Positions 1 through 9,450 are shown, counted from the stretch's first letter. The stretch is 64,000 bases of DNA from Aquincola tertiaricarbonis (GCF_000969605.1 NZ_JZUE01000002.1:1-64000); one strand, 5' to 3'. A program made the numbers and translations. The notes: a model not told the origin generated them from the sequence alone.

Positions 1-26
1 GGATACAACCTATTGAAGCTTCACAG

Positions 27-866
27 CTAGGTGGGCTGGACGGATTGGCCCTCCGGTCGCTCGCCGCGCAGCAGCCGCGCCTGGATGTCGTCGATCACCG
101 GCAGCAACTCGGCCACGCTGTCGATCACGTAGTGCGCGCCGGCGGCCTGCAGGGCGGCGGTGGCGGCTTGGCGGCGGGCCTGCTGCTGCGCTTCGTCCAA
201 GGCCTGCCACTCGGCCAGCGTCAGGCCGTTGGCATTGCCGCTGATGGCCAGGCCCACCGCCCAGGTGCCGGCGTGGCGGCCTTCCTCCAGGCCGACGCCG
301 GTGTCGTCCACCTTCACCACCGTGTGCGGCGGCCACACGCCCAGGTCGGCGAAGGTGCGGTACATCATCAGCGGGCTGGGCCGGCCGGCGGCCAGGTCGC
401 CGGCACACACCAGGTTGTCCGGCACGTATCCGCCGCGGGCGGCGATCGGCGTCACCACCTCCATGATCGGCCGGTTGTAGCCGGTGGTGCTGCCGATCTT
501 CAGGCCGCGTGCGCGCAGGGCATCCACCGTGGCCAGGGCGCCGGGAATGAAGCCGGCATGGTCGGGCACCACCGCGGCATTCATCGGCGTGAACACGTCG
601 TACAGATGATCCGCGTCGGCATCGGTGAAGGGCCGGCCATGGCGGGCCTGCCATTGCGCGGCGATGCGCGGCAGCCGGCCCAGCGCCTGGATGTGGTCCC
701 ACTTGGCCATGCCCATCGGCCCGCGCGCCTCGGCGATGCTGATCTGCACCCCGAACTGCTCGAACAGGCGCACGAAGGCGCCCATCGGCGCGCAGGAGCC
801 GAAGTCGATGATGGTGCCCGCCCAGTCGAAGACGACGGCGGTGAGCTGGGAGGAGGTTGGGTGCAT
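27..866 (-). CDS. phnX: Phosphonoacetaldehyde hydrolase
   Basis: Hydrolyses phosphonoacetaldehyde to acetaldehyde and phosphate, the last step of AEP degradation, in the cytoplasm. The 279-residue protein is a HAD-superfamily enzyme of normal family length. The motif FDWAGT places the nucleophile at Asp14, PMGMAK places the Schiff-base lysine at Lys55 (family knowledge from the Bacillus enzyme), and VDDT supplies the acidic metal-binding loop. The ATG at 866 is chosen because the frame upstream of it reads back into the neighbouring oxidoreductase gene; homologues begin just before the FDWAGT motif. It is the last gene of a six-gene leftward operon, 22 bp after the FAD oxidoreductase. Function follows from both motifs and context. 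Confidence 0.95.
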   Translation of the reverse strand: MHPTSSQLTAVVFDWAGTIIDFGSCAPMGAFVRLFEQFGVQISIAEARGPMGMAKWDHIQALGRLPRIAAQWQARHGRPFTDADADHLYDVFTPMNAAVVPDHAGFIPGALATVDALRARGLKIGSTTGYNRPIMEVVTPIAARGGYVPDNLVCAGDLAAGRPSPLMMYRTFADLGVWPPHTVVKVDDTGVGLEEGRHAGTWAVGLAISGNANGLTLAEWQALDEAQQQARRQAATAALQAAGAHYVIDSVAELLPVIDDIQARLLRGERPEGQSVQPT

Positions 867-888
867 GAGGGTTTCCAGGCGGTGCGGC

Positions 889-2010
889 TCACCAGGCGTC
901 GAACACCTCTTCGGCGATGCCGAAGGCGGTGCTGGCGCCGGTGCCGCTGGTGACGACGACACGCCGCACGGCATCGCACGGCGCGTCGATCAGGCAATCG
1001 GTGTGGGGCGACGACACGTACTGGCCCAGCCAGCGTTCGGTCACGCGGCCCTCGGTCAGCCGCAGCAGGCGCCGCAGGTGGTGCAGGATCAGGGCCTCGA
1101 CGTCGGCACTGGCGAAGGGCTCCGGCGCGGCGCCGTAGTGGTGCGAATCGCCCACCACCAGGCTGCCGTCGGCGCTCTGCACCGCGATCAGGTGGATGCC
1201 GTGGGCCAGCGCGTCGGGCTCCTCCCGCTGCAGCTGCTGGCGCAGGGCCTGCGCGGCCGGCTGCGCGGCGAAGCCGCCGTAGCGCACCAGGCTCAGGTCG
1301 CCCATCACCGCGCCGGGCAGCCTGAAGCCCGCCTGCGGCTGCACCCGCAGCATCTGCAGCTGGCACAGGCGCAGGCCGTGCGGGGCCAGGCGCTCGGGCT
1401 GCAGGCTGGCCAGGTCGGTGTGGGTGCACAGCACGATGCGCTCGGCCTGCAGCATGCCGCGGCCGGTGTGCAGCCGCGGCGCATCCACCTGCAGCACCGC
1501 CTCGTCGAAGCGGAAGACCACGCCATGTGCCTCGGCCAGCCAGCGTGTGAGGAGGCCGATGGCGGTGCGCGATTCCACGCGCAGCTCGTGCGGGCTGTGC
1601 AGCACCGCGGCGGCATCGGCCAGTGCCAGCGCATCGGCCCGGCGGGCGGCTTCGGCCGGGCTCATCAGGCTGCAGCCGTCGGCCATGTCGCCGTGCATGA
1701 ACTGTTGCAGCACCTCGGCCGCCGCAGGCCGCCGGGCCACCAGCCACAGGCCCTGGTGCAGCACCGCGATGCCGGCCTGCGGCGCCACCTCGGCCCATAG
1801 GTCGCGCGCACGGCGGGCCCGGCGCCAGGTGTCACCGGCCGCCTGGCCGGTGACGGTGATGAAGCCGAAGTTGCGGATCGAGGCGCCCACGCAGGCCGCG
1901 TCCCGCTCGACCACGCACACCCGCCAGCCGCGGCGCGCGGCGGCGTACGCATGGGCCAGGCCGACGATGCCTGCGCCGACCACCACCACGTCGAAGTGCC
2001 GTGCTGCCAT
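889..2010 (-). CDS. Phosphonate-operon FAD-dependent oxidoreductase (TIGR03364-like)
   Basis: A 373-residue flavoprotein of the DAO/glycine-oxidase fold. The dinucleotide-binding motif GAGIVG is at residues 12-17, followed by an ERD acidic turn. Such enzymes recur inside AEP operons, where they are proposed to oxidise amine or N-methylated forms of AEP; the substrate here is inferred, not shown. It lies between phnW (9 bp upstream) and phnX (22 bp downstream), so it is co-transcribed with the core pathway. It could deaminate N-alkyl AEP directly to phosphonoacetaldehyde, feeding PhnX. A generic D-amino acid or sarcosine oxidase is the alternative if context is ignored. Confidence 0.85.
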   Translation of the reverse strand: MAARHFDVVVVGAGIVGLAHAYAAARRGWRVCVVERDAACVGASIRNFGFITVTGQAAGDTWRRARRARDLWAEVAPQAGIAVLHQGLWLVARRPAAAEVLQQFMHGDMADGCSLMSPAEAARRADALALADAAAVLHSPHELRVESRTAIGLLTRWLAEAHGVVFRFDEAVLQVDAPRLHTGRGMLQAERIVLCTHTDLASLQPERLAPHGLRLCQLQMLRVQPQAGFRLPGAVMGDLSLVRYGGFAAQPAAQALRQQLQREEPDALAHGIHLIAVQSADGSLVVGDSHHYGAAPEPFASADVEALILHHLRRLLRLTEGRVTERWLGQYVSSPHTDCLIDAPCDAVRRVVVTSGTGASTAFGIAEEVFDAW

Positions 2011-2019
2011 CGAGCGGCT

Positions 2020-3123
2020 TCAGGCGCGCAGGCCCATCGCGCGCAGGGTGTGGCCCACCGCGTCCACCGCCTGCTGCATCTCCTTGCGGCCGATGGCGCC
2101 GATGCAGCCGACGCGGAAGGTGTCCACCTCGGTCAGCTTGCCGGGATACAGCAGGAAGCCCTGGGCCTTGGCGCTGGCGTAGAAGGCGCCGAAGTCGTAG
2201 CGCGCGTCGGCCGGCGCGAGGAAGGTGACGATGATGGGCGACAGGTGCTCGGGCGCCAGGAAGGTGCGCAGGCCCAGCGTCGCCATGCCGTCGGTCAGGG
2301 TGTCGAAGTTGTCGGTGTAGCGGGCCAGGCGGGCCGGCTGGCCGCCTTCCTCCTGGTACTGGGCCAGGGCCTCGGCCAGCGCCGCCACCACATGCGTGGG
2401 CGGCGTGAAGCGCCACTGGCCGGTGCGCTCCATGTAGGCATGCTGGTCGTGCAGGTCCATCGCCAGCGAATGGCTGTTGCCGGCGCATTCGGCCAGCACC
2501 TCCTTGCGCACGAAGACGAAGCCCATGCCGGGCACGCCTTCCAGGCACTTGCCGCTGGCGGCGATCAGCGCGTCGAAGCGGATCGCGCGGGCATCGATGG
2601 GCAGCGCTGCGAAGCTGCTCATCGCATCGACGACCAGCCGGCGGCCCAGGCGCTGGCACACCTCGGCCACCTCGGCCAGCGGGTTGACGATGCCGGTGCC
2701 CGTCTCGCAGTGGATCAGCCCCACGTGGGTGATGCTGCGGTCGGCCAGCAGCAGGGCCTCCAGCTCGGCGGGTGAGACGGGCAGGTGCTCCGCCCGCGTG
2801 GCCACCGTGGTGCGGCGGCCCATCAGCGTGGCCACCTTGCCCAGGCGCTTGCAGTAGGCGCCGTTGTCCAGCACCAGCAGGTGGCCGTCGCGCGGCACCA
2901 CCGTGGCCACCGCCGCCTCCACGCTGAAGGTGCCGCTGCCCTGCAGGGGCACCACCGCATGGGTGTCATGGCCGTGCAGGATGTCGAGCAGGCCATGCCG
3001 CACGCGGGCGGTGAGGGCGTTGAAGTCGGCGTCCCAGGAGCCCCAGTCCTTGAGCATCGCCAGCTTGGTGCGCAGCGTGGTGGTCAGCGGGCCGGGGGTG
3101 AGCAGGATGTGGTCGCGGTCCAT
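2020..3123 (-). CDS. phnW: 2-Aminoethylphosphonate-pyruvate transaminase
   Basis: Transfers the amino group of AEP to pyruvate, giving phosphonoacetaldehyde and alanine. The 367-residue protein is a class V PLP aminotransferase of usual family length. It opens with the typical LLTPGP motif, has the cofactor aspartate in VVDAMSS (Asp166) and the PLP lysine in SGKCLEG (Lys192). The GSGTFSVEA stretch near residue 62 forms the phosphate-binding region. It sits 13 bp downstream of the permease and 9 bp upstream of the FAD oxidoreductase, in the same leftward operon. Together with phnX it makes a complete two-step AEP pathway. Confidence 0.96.
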   Translation of the reverse strand: MDRDHILLTPGPLTTTLRTKLAMLKDWGSWDADFNALTARVRHGLLDILHGHDTHAVVPLQGSGTFSVEAAVATVVPRDGHLLVLDNGAYCKRLGKVATLMGRRTTVATRAEHLPVSPAELEALLLADRSITHVGLIHCETGTGIVNPLAEVAEVCQRLGRRLVVDAMSSFAALPIDARAIRFDALIAASGKCLEGVPGMGFVFVRKEVLAECAGNSHSLAMDLHDQHAYMERTGQWRFTPPTHVVAALAEALAQYQEEGGQPARLARYTDNFDTLTDGMATLGLRTFLAPEHLSPIIVTFLAPADARYDFGAFYASAKAQGFLLYPGKLTEVDTFRVGCIGAIGRKEMQQAVDAVGHTLRAMGLRA

Positions 3124-3136
3124 GGTGCAGGGTCGG

Positions 3137-4894
3137 TCAGGGGGCAGGGCGGCGCCAGGCCTGGGTGCGGCGGTCCACCCAGGTGCCCAGGGCCAGGTAC
3201 AGCAGCGTGACGGTGCCGGACACCGCCACGATCAGCACCGCCATCGCCGCGGCGGCGCCGGTTTCGCCGGCTTCGTCCAGGTTGAGGATGGCCACCGAGG
3301 CCAGCCTGGTGTCGGGCGTGTAGAGGAACACCACGGCCGAGATGGTCGTCATCGCATTGACGAAGAAGTAGCGCGACACATCCAGCAGCGTGGGCAGGCA
3401 GATCGGCAGCGTGACCCGCCAGAAGGTCTTGTAGAACGGCACCTTGAGCGAGGCCGAGACCGACTCGAACTCGGGATCGATGGCCTTCAGCGCGGTGACC
3501 ATCGTCAGGTGCCCGGTGGTGTAGAAGTGCACCACGGTGCACAGCACCAGCAGCGCGCCGGTCTGGTAGAGGCCGTGCAGCGGATTGGCCGGCGCATTGA
3601 AGAAGAAGATGGTGCCCAGGCCCAGCACCAGCCCGGGCACGGCCATCGGCAGCAGGGCCATCAGCCTCACCGCCGGCCGCGCCCAGCCCAGGCCGCGCGT
3701 CTTCTCCAGCAGGTAGGCGCCGACGAACACCAGCACCGGCCCGATCACCGCGGTGCCGGCGGCCAGCTTCAGGCTGTTGAACAGGGCATCGCCCAGCTCG
3801 GCGTCGACGATGCCGGCGATGTAGTGGTCCAGGCTGGGCGCCAGGTTGTAGGGCCACAGCTTGGCGAACGAGGCGAACACCGCCATGCCGAACATCGCCA
3901 GCATCAGTGCCGCCACGGTCATGCAGAAGGCCGTCATCGCCGCATCGAAGCCACGCGCCGGCCGCGGCACCAGGGCCACCGCGCGGGCGCCCAGCATGGC
4001 CGTCTGGCGCCGCTGCACCAGGCCGTCCACCGCGAAGCTGAGGGCGGCCGGGGCCAGCAGCAGCAGCGCCACCACCGCGCCGCGCTGGAAGTCCTGCTGG
4101 CCGATCACCAGCTTGAACACGTCGGTGGCCAGCACGTTGAAATTGCCGCCCACCACCTTCGGGATGCCGAAGTCGGTGACGACCAGCGTGAAGGTGACCA
4201 GGCCTGCCGAGACCAGTCCGTAGCGCGCCCCCGGCAGCGTGATGGTGACGAACTTGCGCAGGGTGGAGGTGCCCATCGCATCGGCCGCCTCGTACAGCCG
4301 GGCATCGGCCATGGCCAGCGCGCTGACCAGGATCATCAAGGTATGCGGGAACACCGCGAAGCATTCGGCCAGCACGATGCCCGGCGCGCCGTACAGGCCG
4401 CTGAAGCCCAGCCCCAGCCAGAAGTCCTTGGCCAGGCCCTGGTTGCCGAACCAGTAGATCAGCGAGATGGCCGACAGCAGCGAAGGCGCCAGCAGCGGCA
4501 GCAGCGTGATGCTGCGCAACAGGCCCTTGGCCGGCATGCAGCTGCGGGTGAGCGCATAGGCGAAGGTGAAGGCCAGCGGCAGCACGATGAGCGTGACCAG
4601 GCCCGAGACCCAGAGGCTGTTGAGCAGGCTTTGCCGTAGCGCGGGCGAGGCCAGGTAGGCGCCGAAGCGCGCCCAGCGCGAAGCCGGGGCCGCGGCCGCA
4701 TCGCCGGGCTGGAAGGCCTGCGACAGCAGGGCCGCGAGCGGCCCCAGCAGCCCGGCGGCCAGCACCAGCGCCACCAGCAGCAGGCCGGCCTGCGAGAGCC
4801 GGTCGGTCCAGTGCATGCGCTGGCGAGGCGCTGCTGCGGCCGTGCGGGCAGGAGCGGCGGCAAGCACGGGCAGGGCCATCGGCGGCGTGCTCAT
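3137..4894 (-). CDS. Putative 2-aminoethylphosphonate ABC transporter permease (fused double permease)
   Basis: Inner-membrane component of the AEP importer. At 585 residues it is about twice the size of a single permease and carries two successive sets of hydrophobic helices, so both halves of the channel lie in one polypeptide. This arrangement is known for the iron/phosphonate-type permeases found in AEP loci. A hydrophilic proline/arginine-rich N-terminus of about 35 residues precedes the first helix. Its start overlaps the end of the ATPase gene by 4 bp, which implies translational coupling, and phnW follows after 13 bp. The substrate is assigned from context; by sequence alone it could be read as an Fe3+-type permease. 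Confidence 0.88.
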   Translation of the reverse strand: MSTPPMALPVLAAAPARTAAAAPRQRMHWTDRLSQAGLLLVALVLAAGLLGPLAALLSQAFQPGDAAAAPASRWARFGAYLASPALRQSLLNSLWVSGLVTLIVLPLAFTFAYALTRSCMPAKGLLRSITLLPLLAPSLLSAISLIYWFGNQGLAKDFWLGLGFSGLYGAPGIVLAECFAVFPHTLMILVSALAMADARLYEAADAMGTSTLRKFVTITLPGARYGLVSAGLVTFTLVVTDFGIPKVVGGNFNVLATDVFKLVIGQQDFQRGAVVALLLLAPAALSFAVDGLVQRRQTAMLGARAVALVPRPARGFDAAMTAFCMTVAALMLAMFGMAVFASFAKLWPYNLAPSLDHYIAGIVDAELGDALFNSLKLAAGTAVIGPVLVFVGAYLLEKTRGLGWARPAVRLMALLPMAVPGLVLGLGTIFFFNAPANPLHGLYQTGALLVLCTVVHFYTTGHLTMVTALKAIDPEFESVSASLKVPFYKTFWRVTLPICLPTLLDVSRYFFVNAMTTISAVVFLYTPDTRLASVAILNLDEAGETGAAAAMAVLIVAVSGTVTLLYLALGTWVDRRTQAWRRPAP

Positions 4895-6012
4895 GCGGCC
4901 GCGCCGGCGGAAGACGTGGCCGGGAACACCCGCAACCGGTCGGTGCGCAGGGCAAAGCGCAGGGCCGCGCCTTCACGCACGCCGAACTCCTCCATCTGGT
5001 TGAGCGAGAACTGCAGCTGCACCGGCTGGCCCGGCAGGCCGTCCACCGCCATTTCGGCCAGGCAGTTGCTGCCGGCGAATTCGATGCGCTGCACGGTGCC
5101 GCTGCAGGCGCCCGGGTGGGTCGCGTCGAAGCCTTCGACGAGGCGGTCTTCCGGCCGCAGGTACAGCGCCACCGGCGCGCCGGGGCGGAACCCGGCGGCC
5201 TGGCCCGGCGGGCACTGCAGCCGCAGCGCGCCGGCGCGGAACCAGCGGTCGCCCTCGGCCACCGCCTGCAGCCGGCTGGCCTTGCCGACGAAATCGGCGA
5301 CGAAAGGCGTGGCCGGTTCGCGGTACACCTGCATCGGCGTGCCCACCTGCTCGATCACGCCATGGTTCATCACCACGATGCGATCGGCCACCGACATGGC
5401 TTCCTCCTGGTCGTGCGTGACCATGATGGTGGTGACGCCCAGCTGCCGCTGCAGCGCGCGGATCTCCTTGCGCAGCCGCAGCCGCACGATGGCGTCCAGC
5501 GCCGACAGCGGCTCGTCCAGCAGCAGCAGCCCGGGCGAGGTGGCCAGCGCACGCGCCAGCGCCACCCGCTGCTGCTGGCCGCCCGACATCTGCGCCGGGT
5601 ACTTGCCGCCGCTGCCCGGCAGGCCCACCAGCGCCAGCAGTTCTTCCACCCGCGCGGCCACGGCGGCCCGGGGCTGGCGGCGGTTCACCAGCCCGTAGGC
5701 CACGTTGTCGGCGATGCTCAGGTTGGGGAACAGCGCATACGACTGGAACACGATGCCGTAGTCGCGGTCGGCCGGCGGCAGGGCGGAGATGTCGCGCCCG
5801 GCCTGGACGATGCGGCCCACGTCGTGCTGCTCCAGCCCCGCGATGATGCGCAGCAGCGTGGTCTTGCCGCAGCCCGAGGGGCCGAGGAAGCACACGAACT
5901 CGCCGCGGCGGATCTGCAGGTCGACGTCGCTCAGCGCCTGGAAGGCGCCGAAGCGCTTGCCCACGCCTTCGAGCTGCAGGTAGGGCAGGGCTTCGTCGTA
6001 CAGGGTGGCCAC
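4891..6012 (-). CDS. phnT: Putative 2-aminoethylphosphonate ABC transporter ATP-binding protein
   Basis: ATPase that powers AEP import. The 373 residues contain Walker A GPSGCGKT (44-51), the Q-loop near FQSYALF (about 89-95), the signature MSGGQQQR (from 142) and Walker B LLLDE (163-167), followed by a C-terminal TOBE-type regulatory domain of the polyamine/iron class. It overlaps the permease by 4 bp and lies 9 bp after the binding-protein gene, so the three transporter genes form one transcription unit. The gene symbol follows the Salmonella AEP transporter naming and rests on context, because this ATPase subfamily serves several substrates. Confidence 0.9.
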   Translation of the reverse strand: MATLYDEALPYLQLEGVGKRFGAFQALSDVDLQIRRGEFVCFLGPSGCGKTTLLRIIAGLEQHDVGRIVQAGRDISALPPADRDYGIVFQSYALFPNLSIADNVAYGLVNRRQPRAAVAARVEELLALVGLPGSGGKYPAQMSGGQQQRVALARALATSPGLLLLDEPLSALDAIVRLRLRKEIRALQRQLGVTTIMVTHDQEEAMSVADRIVVMNHGVIEQVGTPMQVYREPATPFVADFVGKASRLQAVAEGDRWFRAGALRLQCPPGQAAGFRPGAPVALYLRPEDRLVEGFDATHPGACSGTVQRIEFAGSNCLAEMAVDGLPGQPVQLQFSLNQMEEFGVREGAALRFALRTDRLRVFPATSSAGAAA

Positions 6013-6021
6013 GGCAGCGGC

Positions 6022-7059
6022 CTACTTCTTCGCTTCGCTCTTGGCGTCGTAGCGCTTGGACCATTCCGTGAGGATGGCGTCGCGCTGCGCGGCGGCGTAG
6101 TTGAAGTCCATCTTGATCAGCCGCGACTCGTAGTCGGCCGGGATGTGCTCCAGCTTGGGCGCCACGCCGGGCTGCGCGGTGAGCGCGAAGTTCTTGCCGT
6201 AGAGCACCATCGCGTCCTTGCTGGAAGCCCAGTCGGCCAGCTTCCTGGCGGCGGCCAGGTTCTTCGTCCCCTTGTGGATGCCGAAGGACTCCAGGTCCCA
6301 GCCCAGGCCTTCCTTCGGGAACACCAGCTCGATGGGCGCGCCCTTGGCCTTGTTGGTGTAGCCGCGGTATTCCAGCGAGATGCCGGCCACGTACTCACCG
6401 GCGGCGGCCATGTTGCAGGGCTTGGAGCCGCTGTGCGTGTACTGCGCGATGTTCTCGTGCAGCGCGTCCATGTACTTCCAGCCGCCGCCCTTGCCGCCGT
6501 CGTCGCCCCACATCTGCAGCCAGGCCACCACGTCGAAGTAGCCGGTGCCCGAGGAAGCCGGGTTGGGCATCACCACCTGGCCCTTGAACTCGGGCCGGGT
6601 GAGGTCCTTCCAGCTGGTGGGCAGCGGGATGTTGCGCTTCTTCGCTTCCACGGTGTTGAAGCACACCACCGCGCCGAAGACGTCCATGCCCCACCAGGCC
6701 GGCGGGTTCTTGGCGTCCCGGTACTTGGCCATGATGGCGTCGAGGTTCATCGGTGCATAGGGCTCCAGCATGCCGTTGCGGTCGAGCAGGGCCAGGCTGG
6801 AGGCGGCCACGCCCCACACCACGTCGGCCTGCGGATTGGCCTTCTCGGCCAGCAGCTTGGCGGTGACGACGCCAGTGGAGTCGCGAACCCACTTGATCTC
6901 GATGTCGGGGTGGGCCCTGTTGAAGGCCTGCTGGTAGGCCTTGAGCTGGTCGGTCTCCAGCGCGGTGTACACCGTCAGCTGCGTCTTGTCGGCCGCCTGG
7001 GCGGCAGCCACCATCAGCAGCCCGGCCACCGCGGCCATCATCGTCTTGCGGAAACCCAT
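6022..7059 (-). CDS. phnS: Putative 2-aminoethylphosphonate ABC transporter substrate-binding protein
   Basis: Periplasmic receptor that captures AEP and delivers it to the permease. The 345-residue precursor has an N-terminal signal peptide (basic GFRK, a hydrophobic core, then AQA near residue 22) and a mature domain of the type 2 periplasmic-binding fold beginning LTVYTALE, as in iron/phosphonate binding proteins. The ATG at 7059 is preferred over an upstream TTG-type frame opening because an AAGGGG ribosome-binding site lies just before it and the signal peptide starts there. It is the first gene of the leftward operon and faces the GntR regulator across an intergenic region with a palindromic operator candidate. 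Confidence 0.9.
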   Translation of the reverse strand: MGFRKTMMAAVAGLLMVAAAQAADKTQLTVYTALETDQLKAYQQAFNRAHPDIEIKWVRDSTGVVTAKLLAEKANPQADVVWGVAASSLALLDRNGMLEPYAPMNLDAIMAKYRDAKNPPAWWGMDVFGAVVCFNTVEAKKRNIPLPTSWKDLTRPEFKGQVVMPNPASSGTGYFDVVAWLQMWGDDGGKGGGWKYMDALHENIAQYTHSGSKPCNMAAAGEYVAGISLEYRGYTNKAKGAPIELVFPKEGLGWDLESFGIHKGTKNLAAARKLADWASSKDAMVLYGKNFALTAQPGVAPKLEHIPADYESRLIKMDFNYAAAQRDAILTEWSKRYDAKSEAKK

Positions 7060-7168
7060 GCTTGAACCCCTTGCGTCGGTTGGTGCGAATGACCCGTTTA
7101 TGTCTTGGCAACGTGACAAGCGCATGAATTCGGGGCGTCAGCAAGAACAAGGCCAACGAAAGATCGCT

Positions 7169-7196
7169 GATTGACGATTGAAGATTGTCGACAATC
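7169..7196. promoter_or_regulatory. Candidate GntR operator: three GATTG heptads ending in a 14-bp palindrome
   Basis: In the divergent gap between the AEP binding-protein gene and the GntR gene, GATTG occurs at 7169, 7176 and 7183, exactly seven bases apart. The third copy is the left arm of the perfect palindrome GATTGTCGACAATC (7183-7196). TTGTCGACAA-like palindromes are typical targets of FCD-domain GntR regulators. The position fits autoregulation and control of the leftward operon; binding is inferred. Confidence 0.7.
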
Positions 7197-7220
7197 AGCC
7201 GGCTGGGGCATACTTTGGCC

Positions 7221-7922
7221 ATGACCGACAGCGCCGCCGCACCGCCGCATCCCACCATCGCCCAATTGCAGGGCACGTCACTGGCCGACCTGGTGCAGGC
7301 CGAGCTCGAGCGGCTGATCCTGCAAGGCGTGCTGGCCCCTGGCGACAAGCTCACCGAGGCTGCGCTGGCCGCGCAGCTCGGTGTCTCGCGCGGGCCGCTG
7401 CGCGAGGCCTTCCGCCGGCTGGAGGAAGCCGGCCTGGTGCGCACCGAGAAGAACCGCGGCGTGTTCGTGCGCAGCCCGCCGATCGACGAGGTGCTGGAGA
7501 TCTTCGAGGTGCGCGCGATGATGGACCAGTACATCGGCCGCAAGCTGGCGCAGTCCCTGGGCACGGCGCAGGTGCGCGAGCTGCGCCGCATGGCCGACGA
7601 GATGGACCGCGCCGCCAAGGCCGGCGATGCCGACACCTTCCATGCCAGCAACCTGCAGTTCCACGACCGGCTGCTGGCGCTGGCCGGCAACCAGAAGCTG
7701 GCCGCCACCTACCGCAAGCTCACCAAGGAGCTGACGCTGCACCGCAGGCAGAACCTGTCGGGCGAATCGATGGCGGTGTTCGCACGCGAGCACAAGCAGA
7801 TCGTCAAGGCCATCGCCTCCGGCGACGCCGAGGCGGCCGGCGAGGCCATGTTCCGCCATGTGATGAACAGCCGCGAGCGCACGCTGCACAAGCACCTGCA
7901 GCAGCAGGCCGCGGCGGCCTGA
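7221..7922 (+). CDS. GntR/FCD-family regulator of phosphonate utilisation
   Basis: Likely local transcription factor of the AEP locus. The 233 residues hold an N-terminal winged helix-turn-helix (motifs KLTEAALAAQLGVSRGPLRE and RTEKNRGVFV, roughly residues 35-85) and an all-helical FCD ligand-binding domain (about 90-220). A TTG at 7185 is in frame, but using it would place the 14-bp palindrome inside the coding region. The ATG at 7221, 24 bp after the palindrome, is therefore preferred. It resembles the GntR regulators that recur beside AEP genes in Burkholderia. The inducer is unknown; AEP or phosphonoacetaldehyde would be logical. Confidence 0.88.
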   Translation: MTDSAAAPPHPTIAQLQGTSLADLVQAELERLILQGVLAPGDKLTEAALAAQLGVSRGPLREAFRRLEEAGLVRTEKNRGVFVRSPPIDEVLEIFEVRAMMDQYIGRKLAQSLGTAQVRELRRMADEMDRAAKAGDADTFHASNLQFHDRLLALAGNQKLAATYRKLTKELTLHRRQNLSGESMAVFAREHKQIVKAIASGDAEAAGEAMFRHVMNSRERTLHKHLQQQAAAA

Positions 7923-7938
7923 GGCAGGACAGCGCAGC

Positions 7939-8490
7939 ATGGCCCTGACGCTGGAAGACATCGAGGCGGTGTTCGCGGCCCGCGGTGCCGAGCAGTACGC
8001 CGGCGAGCCGGTAACGCAGCAGGAACACGCGCTGCAGGCCGCCTGGCTGGCCGAGCAGGCCGGTGCCGACGACGAACTGGTCACGGCCGCGCTGCTGCAC
8101 GACCTGGGCCACCTGCTGGCCGACCACGGCGCCACGCCCACGCTGCGCGGCATCGACGACCTGCACCAGTACCTGGCGCTGCCCTTCCTGCGCCCGCTGT
8201 TCGGTGAACGGGTGCTGAACGCCATCGCCCGCCATGTGGATGCCAAGCGCTACCTGTGCGCGGTGCGGCCTGGCTACCACGCGGCGCTGTCCACCGATTC
8301 GCAGCGCAGCCTGCGGCTGCAGGGCGGCGTGTTCGACGCTGCGCAGGCGCAGGCCTTCATCGCCCAGCCGCATGCGCAGGAAGCGGTGGCGCTGCGGCTG
8401 TGGGACGACGCGGCCAAGGCGCCCGGCCTGGCCATGCCGCCGCTGGCGCATTACCTGGCCCGGGCGCGCCGCTGCGCCGCCGGTGGCTGA
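7939..8490 (+). CDS. HD-domain phosphonate oxygenase-like protein (PhnZ/HDIG family)
   Basis: A 183-residue HD-domain protein of the group that recurs in phosphonate operons. PhnZ and relatives are diiron oxygenases that cleave 1-hydroxy-phosphonates to phosphate. Candidate metal ligands are visible: His30, the HD pair His54-Asp55, His76, His99 and Asp157 (in WDDAAK). Their spacing resembles what I recall for PhnZ. Tyr20 and Glu23 match the spacing of the PhnZ Tyr/Glu lid pair. It lies 16 bp after the GntR gene and overlaps the next gene by 8 bp. No Fe(II)/2-oxoglutarate hydroxylase partner is in the window, so its substrate is open. A hydrolytic HD phosphatase is the alternative. Confidence 0.8.
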   Translation: MALTLEDIEAVFAARGAEQYAGEPVTQQEHALQAAWLAEQAGADDELVTAALLHDLGHLLADHGATPTLRGIDDLHQYLALPFLRPLFGERVLNAIARHVDAKRYLCAVRPGYHAALSTDSQRSLRLQGGVFDAAQAQAFIAQPHAQEAVALRLWDDAAKAPGLAMPPLAHYLARARRCAAGG

Positions 8491-9376
8491 GGCAGCACCG
8501 CTGCTGCCGGGTGCCCTGGGCGGCGGCGTGCTGGCCGCGGTGCTGTGCGGCGCCGCGCTGCATGCCAGCTGGAACGCGCTGATCAAGTCGGCCGCCGACA
8601 AGTCGCTGGACACCGCGCTGATCCATGCGCTGGGCCCGGTGATCGCGCTGCCGCTGCTGCTGTTCACCGGCCTGCCGCCGGCCGCGGCCTGGCCGTACAT
8701 CGGCCTGTCCGCGCTGATCCACATCGGCTACTACGTGGCCCTGGCCAGTGCCTACCGGCATGGCGACCTGGGCCTGACGTATCCGCTGATGCGCGGCGGC
8801 GCGCCGCTGCTGGTGGCCGTGGGCGGGCATGCGCTGATCGGCGAGGGGCTGTCGGCCACCGCCTGGGCCGGCGTGGCCACCGTGAGCGTGGGCGTGGTGC
8901 TGCTGGGCCTGGCGCGCAGCGGCCACACCGGACCGGAGGCCCAGCGCCGCAAGGCCATGCGAATGGCGCTGTTCAACGCGGCCATCATCGCCGCCTACAC
9001 GGTGGTGGACGGCCTGGGCGTGCGCGCCAGCGGGCATGCCGGCGCCTATGTGGCCGCGCTGTTCCTGTTCGATGGCCTGCCGTACTTCGCCCTGGTGATG
9101 TGGCAGCGCCGCGCCGACCTGCCGGCCGCGCGCCGCTACATGGCGCGGCGCTGGCCGGTGGCCGCGCTGGGCACCGCGGCCTCGCTGGGCAGCTACGGCA
9201 TCGCGCTGTGGGCCATGACCCGCGCGCCGGTGGCCGCCGTGGCGGCACTGCGCGAAACCTCGGTGCTGTTCGCGGCGCTGCTGGGCACCTGGCTGCTGCG
9301 CGAGCCCTTCGGCTGGCAACGCGCGGCCGGCACCGCCATCATCGTGGCCGGGGTGATGGCGCTGCGGCTGGGTTAG
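8483..9376 (+). CDS. EamA/DMT-family membrane protein, phosphonate-locus associated
   Basis: A 297-residue polytopic protein with about ten hydrophobic segments arranged as two EamA repeats, the second starting near the MRMALFNAA stretch. It belongs to the drug/metabolite transporter superfamily, and a DUF6/EamA branch is known to accompany phosphonate genes. The GTG at 8483 is chosen because it overlaps the end of the HD gene by 8 bp, the frame is hydrophobic from there on, and no better start follows before the first helix. It may export a phosphonate intermediate or amine; the substrate is not deducible. It closes the rightward GntR-HD-EamA unit. Confidence 0.82.
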   Translation: MAEAAPLLPGALGGGVLAAVLCGAALHASWNALIKSAADKSLDTALIHALGPVIALPLLLFTGLPPAAAWPYIGLSALIHIGYYVALASAYRHGDLGLTYPLMRGGAPLLVAVGGHALIGEGLSATAWAGVATVSVGVVLLGLARSGHTGPEAQRRKAMRMALFNAAIIAAYTVVDGLGVRASGHAGAYVAALFLFDGLPYFALVMWQRRADLPAARRYMARRWPVAALGTAASLGSYGIALWAMTRAPVAAVAALRETSVLFAALLGTWLLREPFGWQRAAGTAIIVAGVMALRLG

Positions 9377-9450
9377 CCCACTGCGGCGCGGCCGCCAGGG
9401 CGGCTATCCTGCGGGGCGTTGTCGTCGTCCACGGAGTGCCACCACCGCCG

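Noticed and set aside
2864..4639. Plus-strand open frame of about 590 codons within the AEP permease region
   Set aside because: Gln/His/Arg-rich without recognisable motifs; the minus strand encodes a convincing double permease with coupled neighbours.
7185..7187. TTG as the start of the GntR regulator
   Set aside because: It would place the palindromic operator inside the gene, and family members start nearer the ATG at 7221.
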